Shown in pieces: positions 12,801 through 23,622 of a stretch of 64,000 bases of DNA (position 1 is the first letter of the stretch; the number at the start of each line of letters is the position of its first letter). Location: the NCBI GenBank assembly GCA_932294295.1, contig OW028583.1, positions 833,501-897,500 on the forward strand. Direction: 5' to 3'. Source of the stretch: Alitta virens (Eukaryota; Annelida; Polychaeta; Phyllodocida; Nereididae). The notes below the pieces were generated by a model, which worked only from the letters and a program-made list of their open reading frames with translations, searched no databases and had not been told where the DNA came from. Made by a program: the position numbers and the translations under genes.

Positions 12801-15800
12801 CGTAGCAGATAAGTATTGTTTGATGATGTCATAATATTGTGACGTCATCAATGTGACAATTATGTAGTGACGTTATCTTACTGTCTTTTCATATGCTACG
12901 GTCGTAATGCCCCCTTTAGGCTCTGTTACTTTTTATCAGAGGAAAAGTACCACCAGGGGTCACTGACACTGTAGCAGATAAGGACTGTTTGATGATTTCA
13001 TAATATTGTGACGTCTTCAATGTAACAATTAAGTAGTGACGCCATCTTATAGTCTTTTCATATGCTAAGATCGTAGTGCCTGATGTAGCTCGGTTACTTT
13101 TCTCACCATTGATGTGGCTGCAAGAAGCCTTATGGACACTTGCATGCATGTACAACTAAAGTTAATTTATTGATACATTTATGTATTTCAAAATGTGGAG
13201 ACAGCAATTGACATTTGAAAGTCAGGTGACACTATTTTTCATAAATACTCCTCGTCCGCACCCTTTCACCTTTGTACTTTTTAATCTTCAAATTTCATGT
13301 CACTTGACTTTCATGTCACTTGACTTTCATGTCAATTAATTGACTGTTACTGATCTTTCAATCAAACTGACTACACTGAGACCAAGCAACCCACTTCAAC
13401 TGACCATGTGACGTATGTAAGTTTTGGCTCGAAGCAAGAGTGAACTAGAGGGTGGGGAGGGGGGCCACTAGATCAAAATATATAAAACTTGCCGCAAAAA
13501 ACATCTCCATTTAATCTTAAGACCCTCCCTGGAATCAACAATTATTTGGGCAAACAACAAATTCAGGGATTGGCCAGAGCTTCTTATAACAGCATGACAT
13601 CACATCAACACTTCCATAAATCTCAGGTGTGAAATGTAGTTTGATTGAATGCTCTATAATGCTGGGAAGAGAATGAAGGGCAAAAATAGAATTCAACACA
13701 GAATAACTTGAAAATGTAAAAGCCATAGTAAGGCCACGGTATTTTTATCTTTCGTTTCTCGACACCGCCGGCCAAACTTTTGCAGTGCCGCTCAATCAAT
13801 AAATCAACAATTGCACATTTATTTATGAAAAAAAAAAAACTTTCTTGGGGGTAAATTTAAAGTAAATTTTCTATTTTTTTTACATTCCGACCGTCTTATG
13901 AAAAACGGTCCGAGAAAGTTCCGAGAAACATAAGATCAAAAAACCGTGGCCTAACTCATCACATTCTCATTTCAGATCAACAGTGCCAAGCAATCAGCTT
14001 ACAAATTCCTGGACGTCTTGTGCAAGTTGAGGGAGTGGGAGCTTTGTTCACCAGACATCACGTCGGCTGTTGAATTTTGCCGAGATAGGATCGTGGACAT
14101 GTCCGTTGATGACTACGAAGCCTGGTTCAAGAATCAGTTCCCAATGGTAAATGGCAATGTGCAAATCAATATGTCAGAATTATTATATAAATATAATATG
14201 TAAAGACTTCCGGCCAATGTCAAGTTTCATCTTGTTATCAGGGGCGTCGATTCAGGGATGGATGTGGGGGATACATACCCCCCACTTTTTGGGAAGGGGG
14301 AGATGATAAATGCAATCATCCCCCCCCCCCCCTGAAATTCACAAATGAAATTTACCTTTTTTCACACACTTTTGTTTTGGAACATTTGTGCTTTGGTAAA
14401 GTTTCACACTTGATATCACCAATCAAATATCAGTATTAAGTTTGTCATCAATGATCCACCATTAATTTACTACTAACTTACCTAATTACTTAATTAACTT
14501 TTTGGCCAGTGTCCACACGTTAACTTCGGTCACTTGTACAAGCGAGGGAAAGTCACGGTGGGACAGACAAAGTAGGCCTGCATCCCATTTTGAATCTAAA
14601 TGTTACATCATCAACTGCACTTAATGACCTGATTCTATGGTTGCATCATTCAACAATAGGGTGGATCATATTGCTTGTGCCAATGTGTCTGCCTCTGTTA
14701 GTCGCCCTGTAAGCCAGTTGAATTTCAAATTCTGACCGACTCTGCCAAAATGTTGCTGCTAACTTCACTAAGTCATAAATTCATGACTAACTGCTGCTTG
14801 TTGCAAAACATCCTACTTCCGACCCAGAAGCTGACTAAATGCTTCGCTGTTCTATGAATAACACACAAATGAGTTTTAAAAATTATAACGCTTGGGTGTA
14901 AAAATGGTCCTGATCTGATTTCGTACAGACTGTTCATCAATATATATGGAAATGTGAAATAATGACCAGGGTAGGGAAATCTGTCATTGTCTATTTGCAA
15001 ATAACAGTCCTTTTCCTCACATTCAGCATGGTGGCTGATCCAGAAACGACATACTTCAGCTTTGTTTGTGGCTAAGTTGAATTTTCAAATCTGACTTGAC
15101 TTTTTCTTATCATAATAAATGGGATGGCTTGACGAACAAAATATCACAAACTTTTGCAGCTAAATGCTGCTGCTTATGGGTCTATCTGTAAGTAGCCTAT
15201 ACAGTCGCAGTCAGCAAATTTTTTGCGGTCAGCAACTTCGCGATTGTTTTGACAGCCAGGGTAACATGTTCCTGGTTCTGTAGCAGCCCCTGCAGAGATT
15301 GGTATGAGATAAACTTGTAGAAATAACGTACTTTTGAATAATTGTTGGTGGTATAAGTTGCTTAAAATTATGATGACTGCAACTGTAGCCAGAAGCCTAG
15401 TGGTTATATTTTATGATGGTTGTTAACATTTAGCACCACAAGGAACATTTGAATTTTACCATCCTGGCCCCTGAGCTTTAAAGGACCAGTTAACAATAAA
15501 GCCAAAACTTTTTTCCCGTTAAATAACCTGATAGTAGTAATTTTATTAACCATAAGTGGGTGGCGACCAGAAAAAGCCAAGGCTTATCAGGCTGGTTGCC
15601 TTTACAGAATCAGGTTTGAATTATATAAAAATAATGAAGGTCAATATCCATTTATAACAGGTATGTAACCAGATGAAGTAGTTTTTGATGCTTTTGTGTA
15701 ATGCTTTGAAATCATGATTGTTTTGTTACTGAAAATTATTCCACAGTATCACGTCTTTCATAAACTGCTGTTTTTTTTGCTTGCTCGGTCTTTACTCTGC

Positions 15801-16039
15801 TTATCAATAGTTCTTTATTTTAGCTGTTATTTTGTCTAGTGACTCTTCTGGCATTAAATTTAAACAACTAATTTATCGGATATGTGAATTTTATATTGTC
15901 CTTCCAGATAATAAGACCACAAACAGCTCCCCCTACAGGGAAAACTGAGCCAACAAAGGTGAAGGCCGATCAAGACAATGTCAAGGTCAAGTCGACTTCA
16001 AGGTCATTAAAATCAGCGCCACCTATAAGGACCTCATGA
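810..16039 (+). CDS. CCDC60: CCDC60-like coiled-coil protein, 5'-partial, 17 exons
   Basis: Exons: 810-881, 1489-1558, 2008-2135, 3112-3225, 3923-4090, 5069-5173, 5929-6046, 6264-6362, 7527-7644, 8345-8530, 9285-9403, 9891-10009, 10552-10695, 11727-11987, 12635-12725, 13976-14146, 15908-16039 (TGA 16037-16039). All junctions are GT-AG and all phases agree, giving 737 visible codons. Landmarks recalled from vertebrate CCDC60 occur in the same order: RPFTPLH in exon 5, FRQLCALYWILEA in exon 6, PWYMDL across exons 14/15, WELCSPDI in exon 16. The rest is lysine/glutamate-rich, helical and low in complexity, with Ser/Thr-rich linkers in exons 9-10. No catalytic motif is seen. The vertebrate protein is about 550 residues, so this one is longer, mainly in the middle. 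Exon 810-881 is the least certain; it rests on splice sites and phase only. Exon 8 has a weak donor (GTCAGA). The function of CCDC60 is not established. The gene converges on lipin. Confidence 0.85.
1113..1292. mobile_element. Short MITE-like element in an early CCDC60-like intron
   Basis: 14-bp terminal inverted repeats (GTGTTCCAGCTAGG and the complement of GTGTTTCAGCTAGG, one mismatch) bound 180 bp. No ORF. Superfamily not assigned. Confidence 0.55.
1758..1957 (-). mobile_element. tRNA-derived SINE, full-length with 11-bp TSD
   Basis: On the minus strand the 5' end is tRNA-like: box A TAGCTCAGAGGT, TTCCAA at the anticodon position (Gly-TCC-like), and box B around GGTTTTGATTCC. Next comes a family-specific body, ending in a (CA)n tail seen as (TG)n at 1758-1778. 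The target duplication GATACTTACTT is exact at 1747-1757 and 1958-1968. Confidence 0.9.
2174..2437. mobile_element. MITE with 15-bp TIRs ATCAAACTGACTACA, copy 1
   Basis: Perfect 15-bp inverted ends. The body is closely matched at 13361-13645, where the right end has a small deletion. No ORF. It lies in an intron of the CCDC60-like gene. Confidence 0.8.
2564..2900. repeat. 33-bp minisatellite, about 10 units
   Basis: The tandem unit is about 33 bp with the core GATGTATTTAGCAT followed by TTTTGGAAAAATC. Because 33 is divisible by three, a minus-strand open frame (2476-2736) reads as an 11-residue repeat. That is a by-product and not evidence of a protein. Confidence 0.9.
5370..5870 (-). mobile_element. 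Possible LINE 3' end in CCDC60-like intron
   Basis: Read on the minus strand, the segment ends in GTGAATAAAGATG followed by an ATA-type simple repeat (5370-5385), a typical 3' end of non-LTR retroelements. No reverse-transcriptase frame remains. Low confidence. Confidence 0.25.
7656..8020. mobile_element. MITE, TTAA-flanked family, copy 1
   Basis: It begins TTTAAAGCTGGATTGTC and ends GACAGACAGTGGAGCTTTAG, imperfect inverted ends, with the same body at 61414-61752. The second copy is bordered by TTAA on both sides, which suggests a piggyBac-like origin. Confidence 0.5.
9011..9196 (-). mobile_element. tRNA-derived SINE, second copy with TSD
   Basis: Same family as at 1758, more diverged (box B altered). 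Its flanks repeat AATGGTTCTT followed by AATAT at 8995-9010 and 9197-9211, a target duplication of about 15 bp. Confidence 0.85.
12183..12484. mobile_element. MITE family GGACCC, copy A
   Basis: Inverted ends of about 20 bp (consensus AGTGCAGTATAGCGGACCCA), internal TATGACGTCA, about 302 bp. Same orientation as the copy at 39293 and opposite to those at 24391 and 47026. Confidence 0.8.
12767..13107. mobile_element. Two tandem copies of a CRE-containing MITE
   Basis: Two head-to-tail copies of about 170 bp (12767-12936 and 12939-13107), each opening GAGGAAAAGTACCAC and ending with its diverged complement (GTTACTTTT). The first contains TGACGTCA and the second TGACGTCT. A related inverted copy lies at 30310-30480 and a diverged one near 26996-27135. 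Confidence 0.7.
13361..13645. mobile_element. MITE with TIRs ATCAAACTGACTACA, copy 2
   Basis: Matches 2174-2437 over its length. The right inverted end lacks four bases (TGTAGTTTGAT). Confidence 0.8.
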
Positions 16040-16530
16040 CTTCATACTTTGGAAAAAGAAGAGTGATATTTTATATGTATCAAGCATTTTATTTGACATA
16101 TACATAAATTTATGCACAACTCAAGTTTACAAGAAATACATTTTATAATGGAAAATTTTTAATGTTCATTGCTATTTGTTTGATTTTTTCATAATGTGAA
16201 ATGTGAAATGGCGAAGTATTGGACCAGGATACGGATAGTGCAGTTCTCAAAAGATTTTGCCGTAGTGTGGGATCTTTCGCATGCCTCAGCATAGACACAG
16301 AATAGGCATACAAGGCACCACAAACTTGAATCCTCATGCAAACTCAGACCCTCTGGGGAACTGTAACTTATGTTTTCAGGGTTCCTGCAGGTTCACCTTC
16401 ATACGAAGCAAGACCTCTGTAAGACATATAATACCATGCACACGTGAAAAATAAGACCACTAATATAGTAATTTACACCAATATTTCTAATTTCATAGTC
16501 CAAAAACAATCAGGATATTGGCTATGAAAC

Positions 16531-16536
16531 AATAAA
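16531..16536 (+). terminator. Candidate poly(A) signal of the CCDC60-like gene
   Basis: An AATAAA lies about 490 bases after the stop codon and is followed within 20 bases by a T/G-rich stretch (TTCTTGTGTATTT). No better hexamer lies nearer the stop. The assignment is an inference from position. Confidence 0.4.
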
Positions 16537-16982
16537 ATAAACGGTTCTTGTGTATTTAAAGAAAGTTCATAATGCAGCTGAAAGTCCACCAGAGGGCAGA
16601 TGGTACTTCCTTTGGCCAACACAGACCAGAATCACCTGTGTTTGTTTTCCAAGTACATTCGCATCAAAATAAGACAATGTAAGACTCAGTGGACAACTAA
16701 GACTTTATATGGGCCTTACTTTTTACAGAAATACAGTACAACTTCATCAAACTTTGTAATGTCCAGGCACTTATAACATGCAAAGATTAAATATACAAAG
16801 ATTTGACACTTCTTCATTTGCATAAGCCATCCACAAAGGATTGTGGGATTGTGAGGGAATAGCGTCCAAGGTGCTAGTGATGTCAGAATCACCTCAATCC
16901 TCCATGACGTCATTGTGACTTTTTTAATGTGACGTCATATTTCTGGATCGATATATGAACAACTAACCCTGAACAGGCTGAC

Positions 16983-17560
16983 ATGAGTTCAATTACACCG
17001 TCCCAATGGGTAATATTACTCCGAGACTGTTTACAAATCGACCGCAAGTGCCATCTATATTTTATTTAAAGTTGTGGATGAGCACAGCGAGCGTCTACAG
17101 AATCTCATTGAGAGCTACTCACCGAAAGTCTTACACAACTAACCCAGGCAGTTTTAACCTACGGTCCTTGATTCAAAGTTGTTTATTAGTGGGGGCTCCC
17201 GCTCACTTTTCGCTCGTTTGGGCTTTTATCCGGGGGATTTCCCCCAACTCTTGTATTGCAATAATTTTTATTGTAATTGTATCATTAGTTTATTTGATTT
17301 ATCTATTTCCTAACTTTACTTTGTTAGTAGTTCAGAGCTGGTCGGTCTATGCACCTGCTTGTCATGTGCATACACCTCGGTCCAGCTTGGTCTTTTCACC
17401 TACACTGCTGCAATTAGGATAATCATATGTACTTTGCAAAGCAGCAAACATTGAACTAACTTGTTCAGTCAGCAATACGTTGTACATTGTACGTGCGTAG
17501 CGATCTATAAATGTAGTTCACTCGAGTTTCCAGGGACCCTTATAATTCATGGGTCGCACG
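16983..17560. other. Unassigned island between convergent genes, with a 138-codon ORF
   Basis: This stretch is more GC-rich than its surroundings and has an uninterrupted plus-strand frame at 17006-17422. Its translation contains a hydrophobic run (around residues 83-108) that could span a membrane. I recognise no family. It could be the remnant of an LTR or another mobile element, since a SINE lies directly after it, or chance. It carries no visible splice sites tying it to either neighbour. Confidence 0.25.
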
Positions 17561-17599
17561 CAGAGACAGACTCTGAGACGTGCACTAGTGAGTGACTAG

Positions 17600-17798
17600 T
17601 GGGTGCACGGGTGGCTGGGTTAGGGCTTTACGTCCTGTATTATTGCACCTGATGGGCTAATTAGGACAGGCAGGGACCATGGCAATGAGATGACGGATAA
17701 AACAGACATCCAACTTGGGCTTGACCGGGAGTTGAACCCAGGACCTAGTGGTTGGAAGCCCAGTGCGCTACCACTGAGCTAGGCCCCCACCCCAACGA
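17600..17798 (-). mobile_element. tRNA-derived SINE near the lipin 3' end
   Basis: Box A TAGCTCAGTGGTAGCGC and box B GGTTCAACTCCC are well kept on the minus strand. Flanking GTGAGTGACTA (17589-17599) and GCGAGTGACCA (17799-17809) form a slightly diverged target duplication. It lies just past the candidate lipin poly(A) site. Confidence 0.85.
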
Positions 17799-17862
17799 GC
17801 GAGTGACCAACAAAATTTCTTGGCAAACATAAAACACAAACAACTTTTTTCGCTTTCTCCAT

Positions 17863-17868
17863 TTTATT
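17863..17868 (-). terminator. Candidate distal poly(A) signal for lipin
   Basis: On the minus strand an AATAAA is followed about 20-40 bases later by a GT-rich stretch (GTTGTTTGTGTTTTATG), the usual arrangement around a cleavage site. A SINE starts just beyond it. If used, it ends the lipin transcript near 17845. Other minus-strand AATAAA hexamers near 20115 and 20402 could give shorter 3' UTRs. Confidence 0.4.
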
Positions 17869-20196
17869 CATAGATCATGAATAACAATTCACAATTATGT
17901 CATACCACAAAAATTAATCCCGTCAAAGATCATCTAAGGGTGGTCTAACACATTCGTCAATCGGTCGTCCGTTCAATAATATATTGAACAACGACTCTTT
18001 ACACATGAATATGGGTTTATAGCAACATTCTGTATTGTGGAATGTCAATTATAATATGCTACGGGCAGAACCTAGGATATAATCAATAATGTACGAGAAA
18101 AGAAATGAAAAAATCAACAAATAACTGGTACCCAACCTCTCAGGGTTATAATCAAACAATCGCTACGCTAAATGTTCTTGAATAATTTACAAATAAACGC
18201 ATCATAAATACACACTGCTTCAAGATATCCAATATATATATATATCGCAACTTCACTAATGTTGGTGACAGCTTGGTTAGGCAATATCATGCAGATACAA
18301 TACGATCAACTCGTACAGTCAGTTAAAACTGTAGTCCGACATATTATAAACGCATGACGTTGTAAAACATAACGTATAATAATCGCAAATACATAACATA
18401 CTTAAAGTAGACATAAACAAAATAATAATAATAGTGCAACTTTGTAATCGTAAATTTACGGAGATCATATACAGAGACATTAAACAATCATCGCAACAAA
18501 ATCTTCAAACCTATACAATATTATATTACTACTCGTTATAGATATATCTATATACAGTTAGTAGAAAAAGACTGTTCGAACTTGAAGTCATCCCGTTCCA
18601 TTTATATTAAGCGAATAACATAGAAAACAGGAATAATACTATATACCAAATGATTATTGAAATGATTATTACCAATAAGTAATATGTTTACACTACTCAC
18701 TTCAAGGATGAAAATCAATAAAAAAATGCATTTATCCTCATATTTATCTCTTAGTATTGTTTTACTACCATCCTATCATTATTGATAATCGACTTAATCT
18801 GTGTGATCTAATGATTAACAATTGAAAGCAGAAATCAGAACTATCTCATATTTTACACGGATGATCGAACTTTGAAAATAATACATACCTAGCCATTGAT
18901 TACATAATTCAAAATATATATAAAGCTATGAATCGTTTGGGAATTACAGCGGATAAAAATATGCAGTTTAACGGTATTTGAACGTCATAAACAAGTTTAA
19001 AACGACACATCTTAAAGCTATTAGGTCAACGCAATTGAGAAATTACAGATTAACGTCAAAAGACATGTTTAGCCTATTACATTGTACTAGAACATCCCTA
19101 CAATGGCACACAGAAATATGCAGCTAATATTTTCTAAATATCTTAAAGCTGATATCATCAACTTGCGAAATAATAATATGCAGGTCTGAAATACCGTTTC
19201 CTTTAATAGTATATTATAATAAATTATGCAGAGCATGACGCAATGGTGTAAAAAAATATTTTTGCTCGAATAAGCTTCACTAAAGTTTACAAAATTACAT
19301 CTAGCCACCTTGATAAAGATTTACTAGGGCTGCATATATATCATCCTTATAGCGTAATACATTTCAGGTAACTCCACATGTAGCCTATATACTTCGACAC
19401 TGATTTTAGTAAATTAAAGGGAAACATATTTCACAATACAGCAACCCTCAGCACTACACCAAAAGTAAGCCAATGCACGGGTGACGTGACTCGGTTCACA
19501 AAATGTAGAAGGAACAACACTACAAAACTTATCTCTTATCTATTAAACTAGATATTCAAGGTGAATCATATACCACAGGTTTCACAGAAAAATATAACAG
19601 AAAAATGTAACACACAAAATTGGCAACTAAATGATGAACAAGACATTTTTCGAGGCTATATCACAAGAATGGTAATACTTAATTCATCGGCAGCATTATA
19701 CGACAACAGTTCAGCTCATTTGACATGTACATTGTTCATAAATACACATTACACTAACCTCGAACATATTACGCAGTGCAAAGACTTGGTGTTTTCAACA
19801 TATAACCATCTTCGATGAACACGTAGCACTTCAACACCCCATCTTTCTACTTGTAATTAACTCCTAGTATTTTCAAACCATACAAAATACACAATACAAG
19901 ACATTAGTACATCAGTACATATCGTTATTCGGGTTTACAACATAAGTCAAGATGTTAAATAAAGACATGAAAAACGACGGAAAAGTCAGCAACAGAAAAA
20001 TAACCTTAAGCAAGGTCCGTCCAACACCAATGACAACATTTTAAGTGCTGAATTTCATAACGCTAATGTCCTTTTTTGTTGTTGTCTCTAACTTTCCATA
20101 ATCCGTTAGTATTTTTATTTTTTTATGATGTAACCTTTCACTTTTCCATTTCAATCTTGCATTTTCGAAACTTTTCACCTATTCATTCACGATCTA

Positions 20197-20352
20197 CAGT
20201 CAACCCTCATTTATCGGCACACCTTCGTCCCCCAGGTCCCTGTACAGATAAACGAGAGAACCAGATAACTAAATATATATATATAAATGCACTAAGTAGA
20301 TTTGTTCTCAGCCAACTGGAGTAGTGAGGCCCGGATAAATGAGGGTTGACTG
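20197..20352. mobile_element. Pogo/Tigger-like MITE, copy 1
   Basis: It has perfect 19-bp terminal inverted repeats (CAGTCAACCCTCATTTATC) and a TA dinucleotide directly at each end, the target site of the Tc1/mariner-pogo group. It is 156 bp long with no ORF, so non-autonomous. A second copy lies at 52618-52780. Confidence 0.8.
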
Positions 20353-23030
20353 TACAATGCATGTCAAGATTTCGAAGCCATTCTCGAACTTTCAAAAATT
20401 TATTCTTTCACCCAACTGTACTAAACTAAACCCTCACTTTCCATGACGTACCATATGTCGGAGGAATTTTTTATAATTCTGTCGCGTTTGAAAGTTAAAC
20501 ATCTTATAACGGTACAAAACTTTCGACGTGTAGCACACACAATCAACCATTTGAGCAAGGGATTTAGGTATGTTTGAATAATTAAGATGGCAATGCTATT
20601 CGGTAGTTTAATAATGACATTTTGTTAAATTGGATGTTCTAGAACTGCCTTTTGTTCAACTGTATTCGACGATCTTGCTGCTATACGATAAACTGTATAC
20701 CAAAACATGAGAAACAACTTAGTCAATTTCATCGTTAATTGAACAGAAATAAAATAATAAAACATATTTTTAAGATTAGCTCAACCAAAAATGCATACTA
20801 AAAAGCCAAAATAAGTTCTGAATGAAAAACTAACATTTTACACAATATGAATAAATTTAGGTAATGTCTCGAAGTATAAAGATATATATATATATGTAAG
20901 CTGCTTTGAATGTAAGTAAAGTAGAAAATTTACAATTTAGAAGCTGATATTTCCGGCTTTTAGCGAAAAACAATAATGCCCAAGGGAAAAGTAATTTCGA
21001 AAGGTTAATAACGACAATATTACCAGGGATTAAACGTAATTTTGAACAATGACTACATCGGTAATTAATGAATTACTGCATCCAAAAGTTGCCATGAGAT
21101 GTACACAAATTGAAGGTCAATAAATACTTTCAAAAGGAATGGTACTATCAGCCATAAAACTTTATACAATCCTGGCAATGATGAATTTACAAGAGCATTA
21201 ATGCTTACTAGAAAACTTGACACTTTGGCCTAACATAGACCCGGTGAAAACCGTCTTGCCGACGTCAGTTTTCAGGTTATTCAGGTGCTACGTCGTTCAT
21301 GGACAAATATCTCAACTCGACGTTCTCAGACTATGAGATAAAGTAAAAGGACACATCCTATGAGAATTAATAACTATTTTAGGGGCTATTTACTTCCAAC
21401 CTGCACGCTATTTTTACTTTCATTCTACACACCAATTCTATCGAAAGCTTTCATCCAAGCTCAAAATGTTAAAGAGAAATATATCCCTTAAACATTTAGT
21501 CACAATTAATCAGCACAAGTTCCCTATGAGCTTAAAAATTCTGCTTTTAGCATGCTTAGTTATTTTTCTCTGAAGAAATTGACATCCAGCCACTTACGTC
21601 ACAAACTCATGCCATCAATCACATGATCATTTGACCCAGTTTTTCATTCCATATCTGACCTACTTTGTACTTCATAATACTTTGCAAAATCACATTGTGA
21701 GGTCACCACAATGAGGCTATTGTCACCATGGCAACATAGAAAAAACAACCTAGTGACAACTGAGTGACCATATTTGGCAGCGGTGACCTACTGACCTATA
21801 TATATATCATCGAAGTGACATTGAAAGTGAGTCAGATTCAATCAAAGTTGTGTAATAATACTCGTTCCCTTGATCACATGGCTTGCGAATTTAAATAATA
21901 CATGACAATCAAACATACACCAGCGTATGAACTCTAAGCATGGTCGAGTATTAATAACAGTCCATAAAACCTATTCCTTACAGTGGCTGGCATTTCGCAT
22001 ATCACATGTAACAGATGAACTTATTGTTAACGCCCAGATCACATAACTGTCAAGTTTAATTACATTATCACAATGCATAATTGTGTCAAGCCGGCAGTTG
22101 GTAAAGTACTTCCAATACATTAGCATTGACATCACATCATGTAGACCTGAATATCATAACATTTCTCGGAAATTACCACAAAGCGTTTCAGATTTGCAAT
22201 CGAACTATACAAGCATCACATCCGACGAGAGATTTTCACTCAGAATTGAAATTGCCATTTTCCAATATCACCATTCCAGATGGATAATCAATCTTTCTTA
22301 TCACATTTTGAAGGTTTAATAACCACTTTTTCACTTTCACAGATAATCAATAGATGATCACATTCTCATTACGCAAAGATTTTAATCAGTTTTGGTTAAG
22401 CATTCGCCACAGTGGCTCAGCCACTAGCCTAAGGGTAAATTCGATCACAGTTTACCACTCAATTGCAATTGGCGCTGATTTAATTAACTGCAATTAGCGC
22501 TAATCCGATTACTGCAATTAGCACTGATTTTTAATTGTACTAATCATTGACATTCTCATTGGGAAATTGTGATTAACACCAATTCTGGCAATTACCAAAT
22601 TCATTAACCATCCTAGTCAATTACCTAATTGATTAGATTGATTGCAATTAACCGCTTTCGTTCAAAAACCAAAGAATAATTAACAACCGAAGGGTACAGA
22701 AACAAAACACATCCTGAGCAATTATATTCAAAATTGAGGATGCCATTATAGATAATGACAACCATCCCAATATCACACTGAACTCCTAATATAGCCGTAT
22801 TTTGCGGTTCATAACATAAAGCAGTGTTCAGCCTTTCATAAACTTCACTAATTTCACAGCAGTATTACAAGCAGACACTCATTCATTTTAAGCACATACA
22901 ACTGTCATTCGCAAGATTCAAACCCTATTCACAAACGAAGCAACTTTCCGTATCCTAACATACAAAATATCGCACTATCTTAATATATATTGTATCTGTA
23001 GTTATAGTGTTGGTAAGAGTCTCGACATAC

Positions 23031-23096
23031 TGACTTAAAATTATGCCTGAATATTTTAGCCACACAGAAGTTACTAAACATATGCATTAGAGTATG
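23031..23096 (+). repeat. 66-bp perfect inverted repeat, arm 1
   Basis: The reverse complement of these 66 bases occurs without mismatch at 24040-24105. The arms enclose the last lipin coding exon. This arm lies in the putative 3' UTR. Confidence 0.9.
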
Positions 23097-23622
23097 TATT
23101 CTTGTAGCCAAATAATGAGATTATCCTGTTTTAATTATGCAAGATGATACACCATAGCTATGAGGACATGGTGCGTTCTTTGATAAATATTCATAATCCT
23201 CGTAAACAATATTCACAAGATATGACAAATGATTACAAGTTATTCATATTGAATATCCTGCATTTGAACAAAAATATGCTACTTCAACACGCACATACAC
23301 TCATATTACAATTAACATAATGAGGAGAAAAGAAGGTCACAGTGACCTACTTTGGAAGTCATTCATTCACTCAGCAAGGCAGGGCCTTAACGACGACTAA
23401 TTTGGAAGCAGTTCATTGGTCAGCAACAGAAATGAGGAAGATGATTGAAATATGAAGAATAAAACATTTTTTCCGCACACCAGCTGCTCTTTTTCTTATC
23501 TTTTTTTTCTTTTTGAAGCCTTCTTGTAATTTTTCGTCGGCTTATAGTTATAGCAAGCTTAGCATGAAGCCCGGAAGGAGTCCGTACTGCGGACTGGAAG
23601 ATTCCGGCGTCTTCTGTTTAGA

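Larger units (their letters stand above)
17850..23622 (-). other. Putative long lipin 3' UTR (no other gene seen)
   Basis: The 5.8 kb beyond the lipin stop codon contains no coding exon on either strand and fewer recognisable repeats than the introns. It has one pogo-like MITE at 20197-20352, one arm of a 66-bp inverted repeat at 23031-23096, and a small array of a roughly 25-base unit with the core CTGCAATTAG at 22462-22537. It is read as a 3' UTR because of the poly(A) signal at its far end. Plain intergenic DNA is the alternative. Confidence 0.35.
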
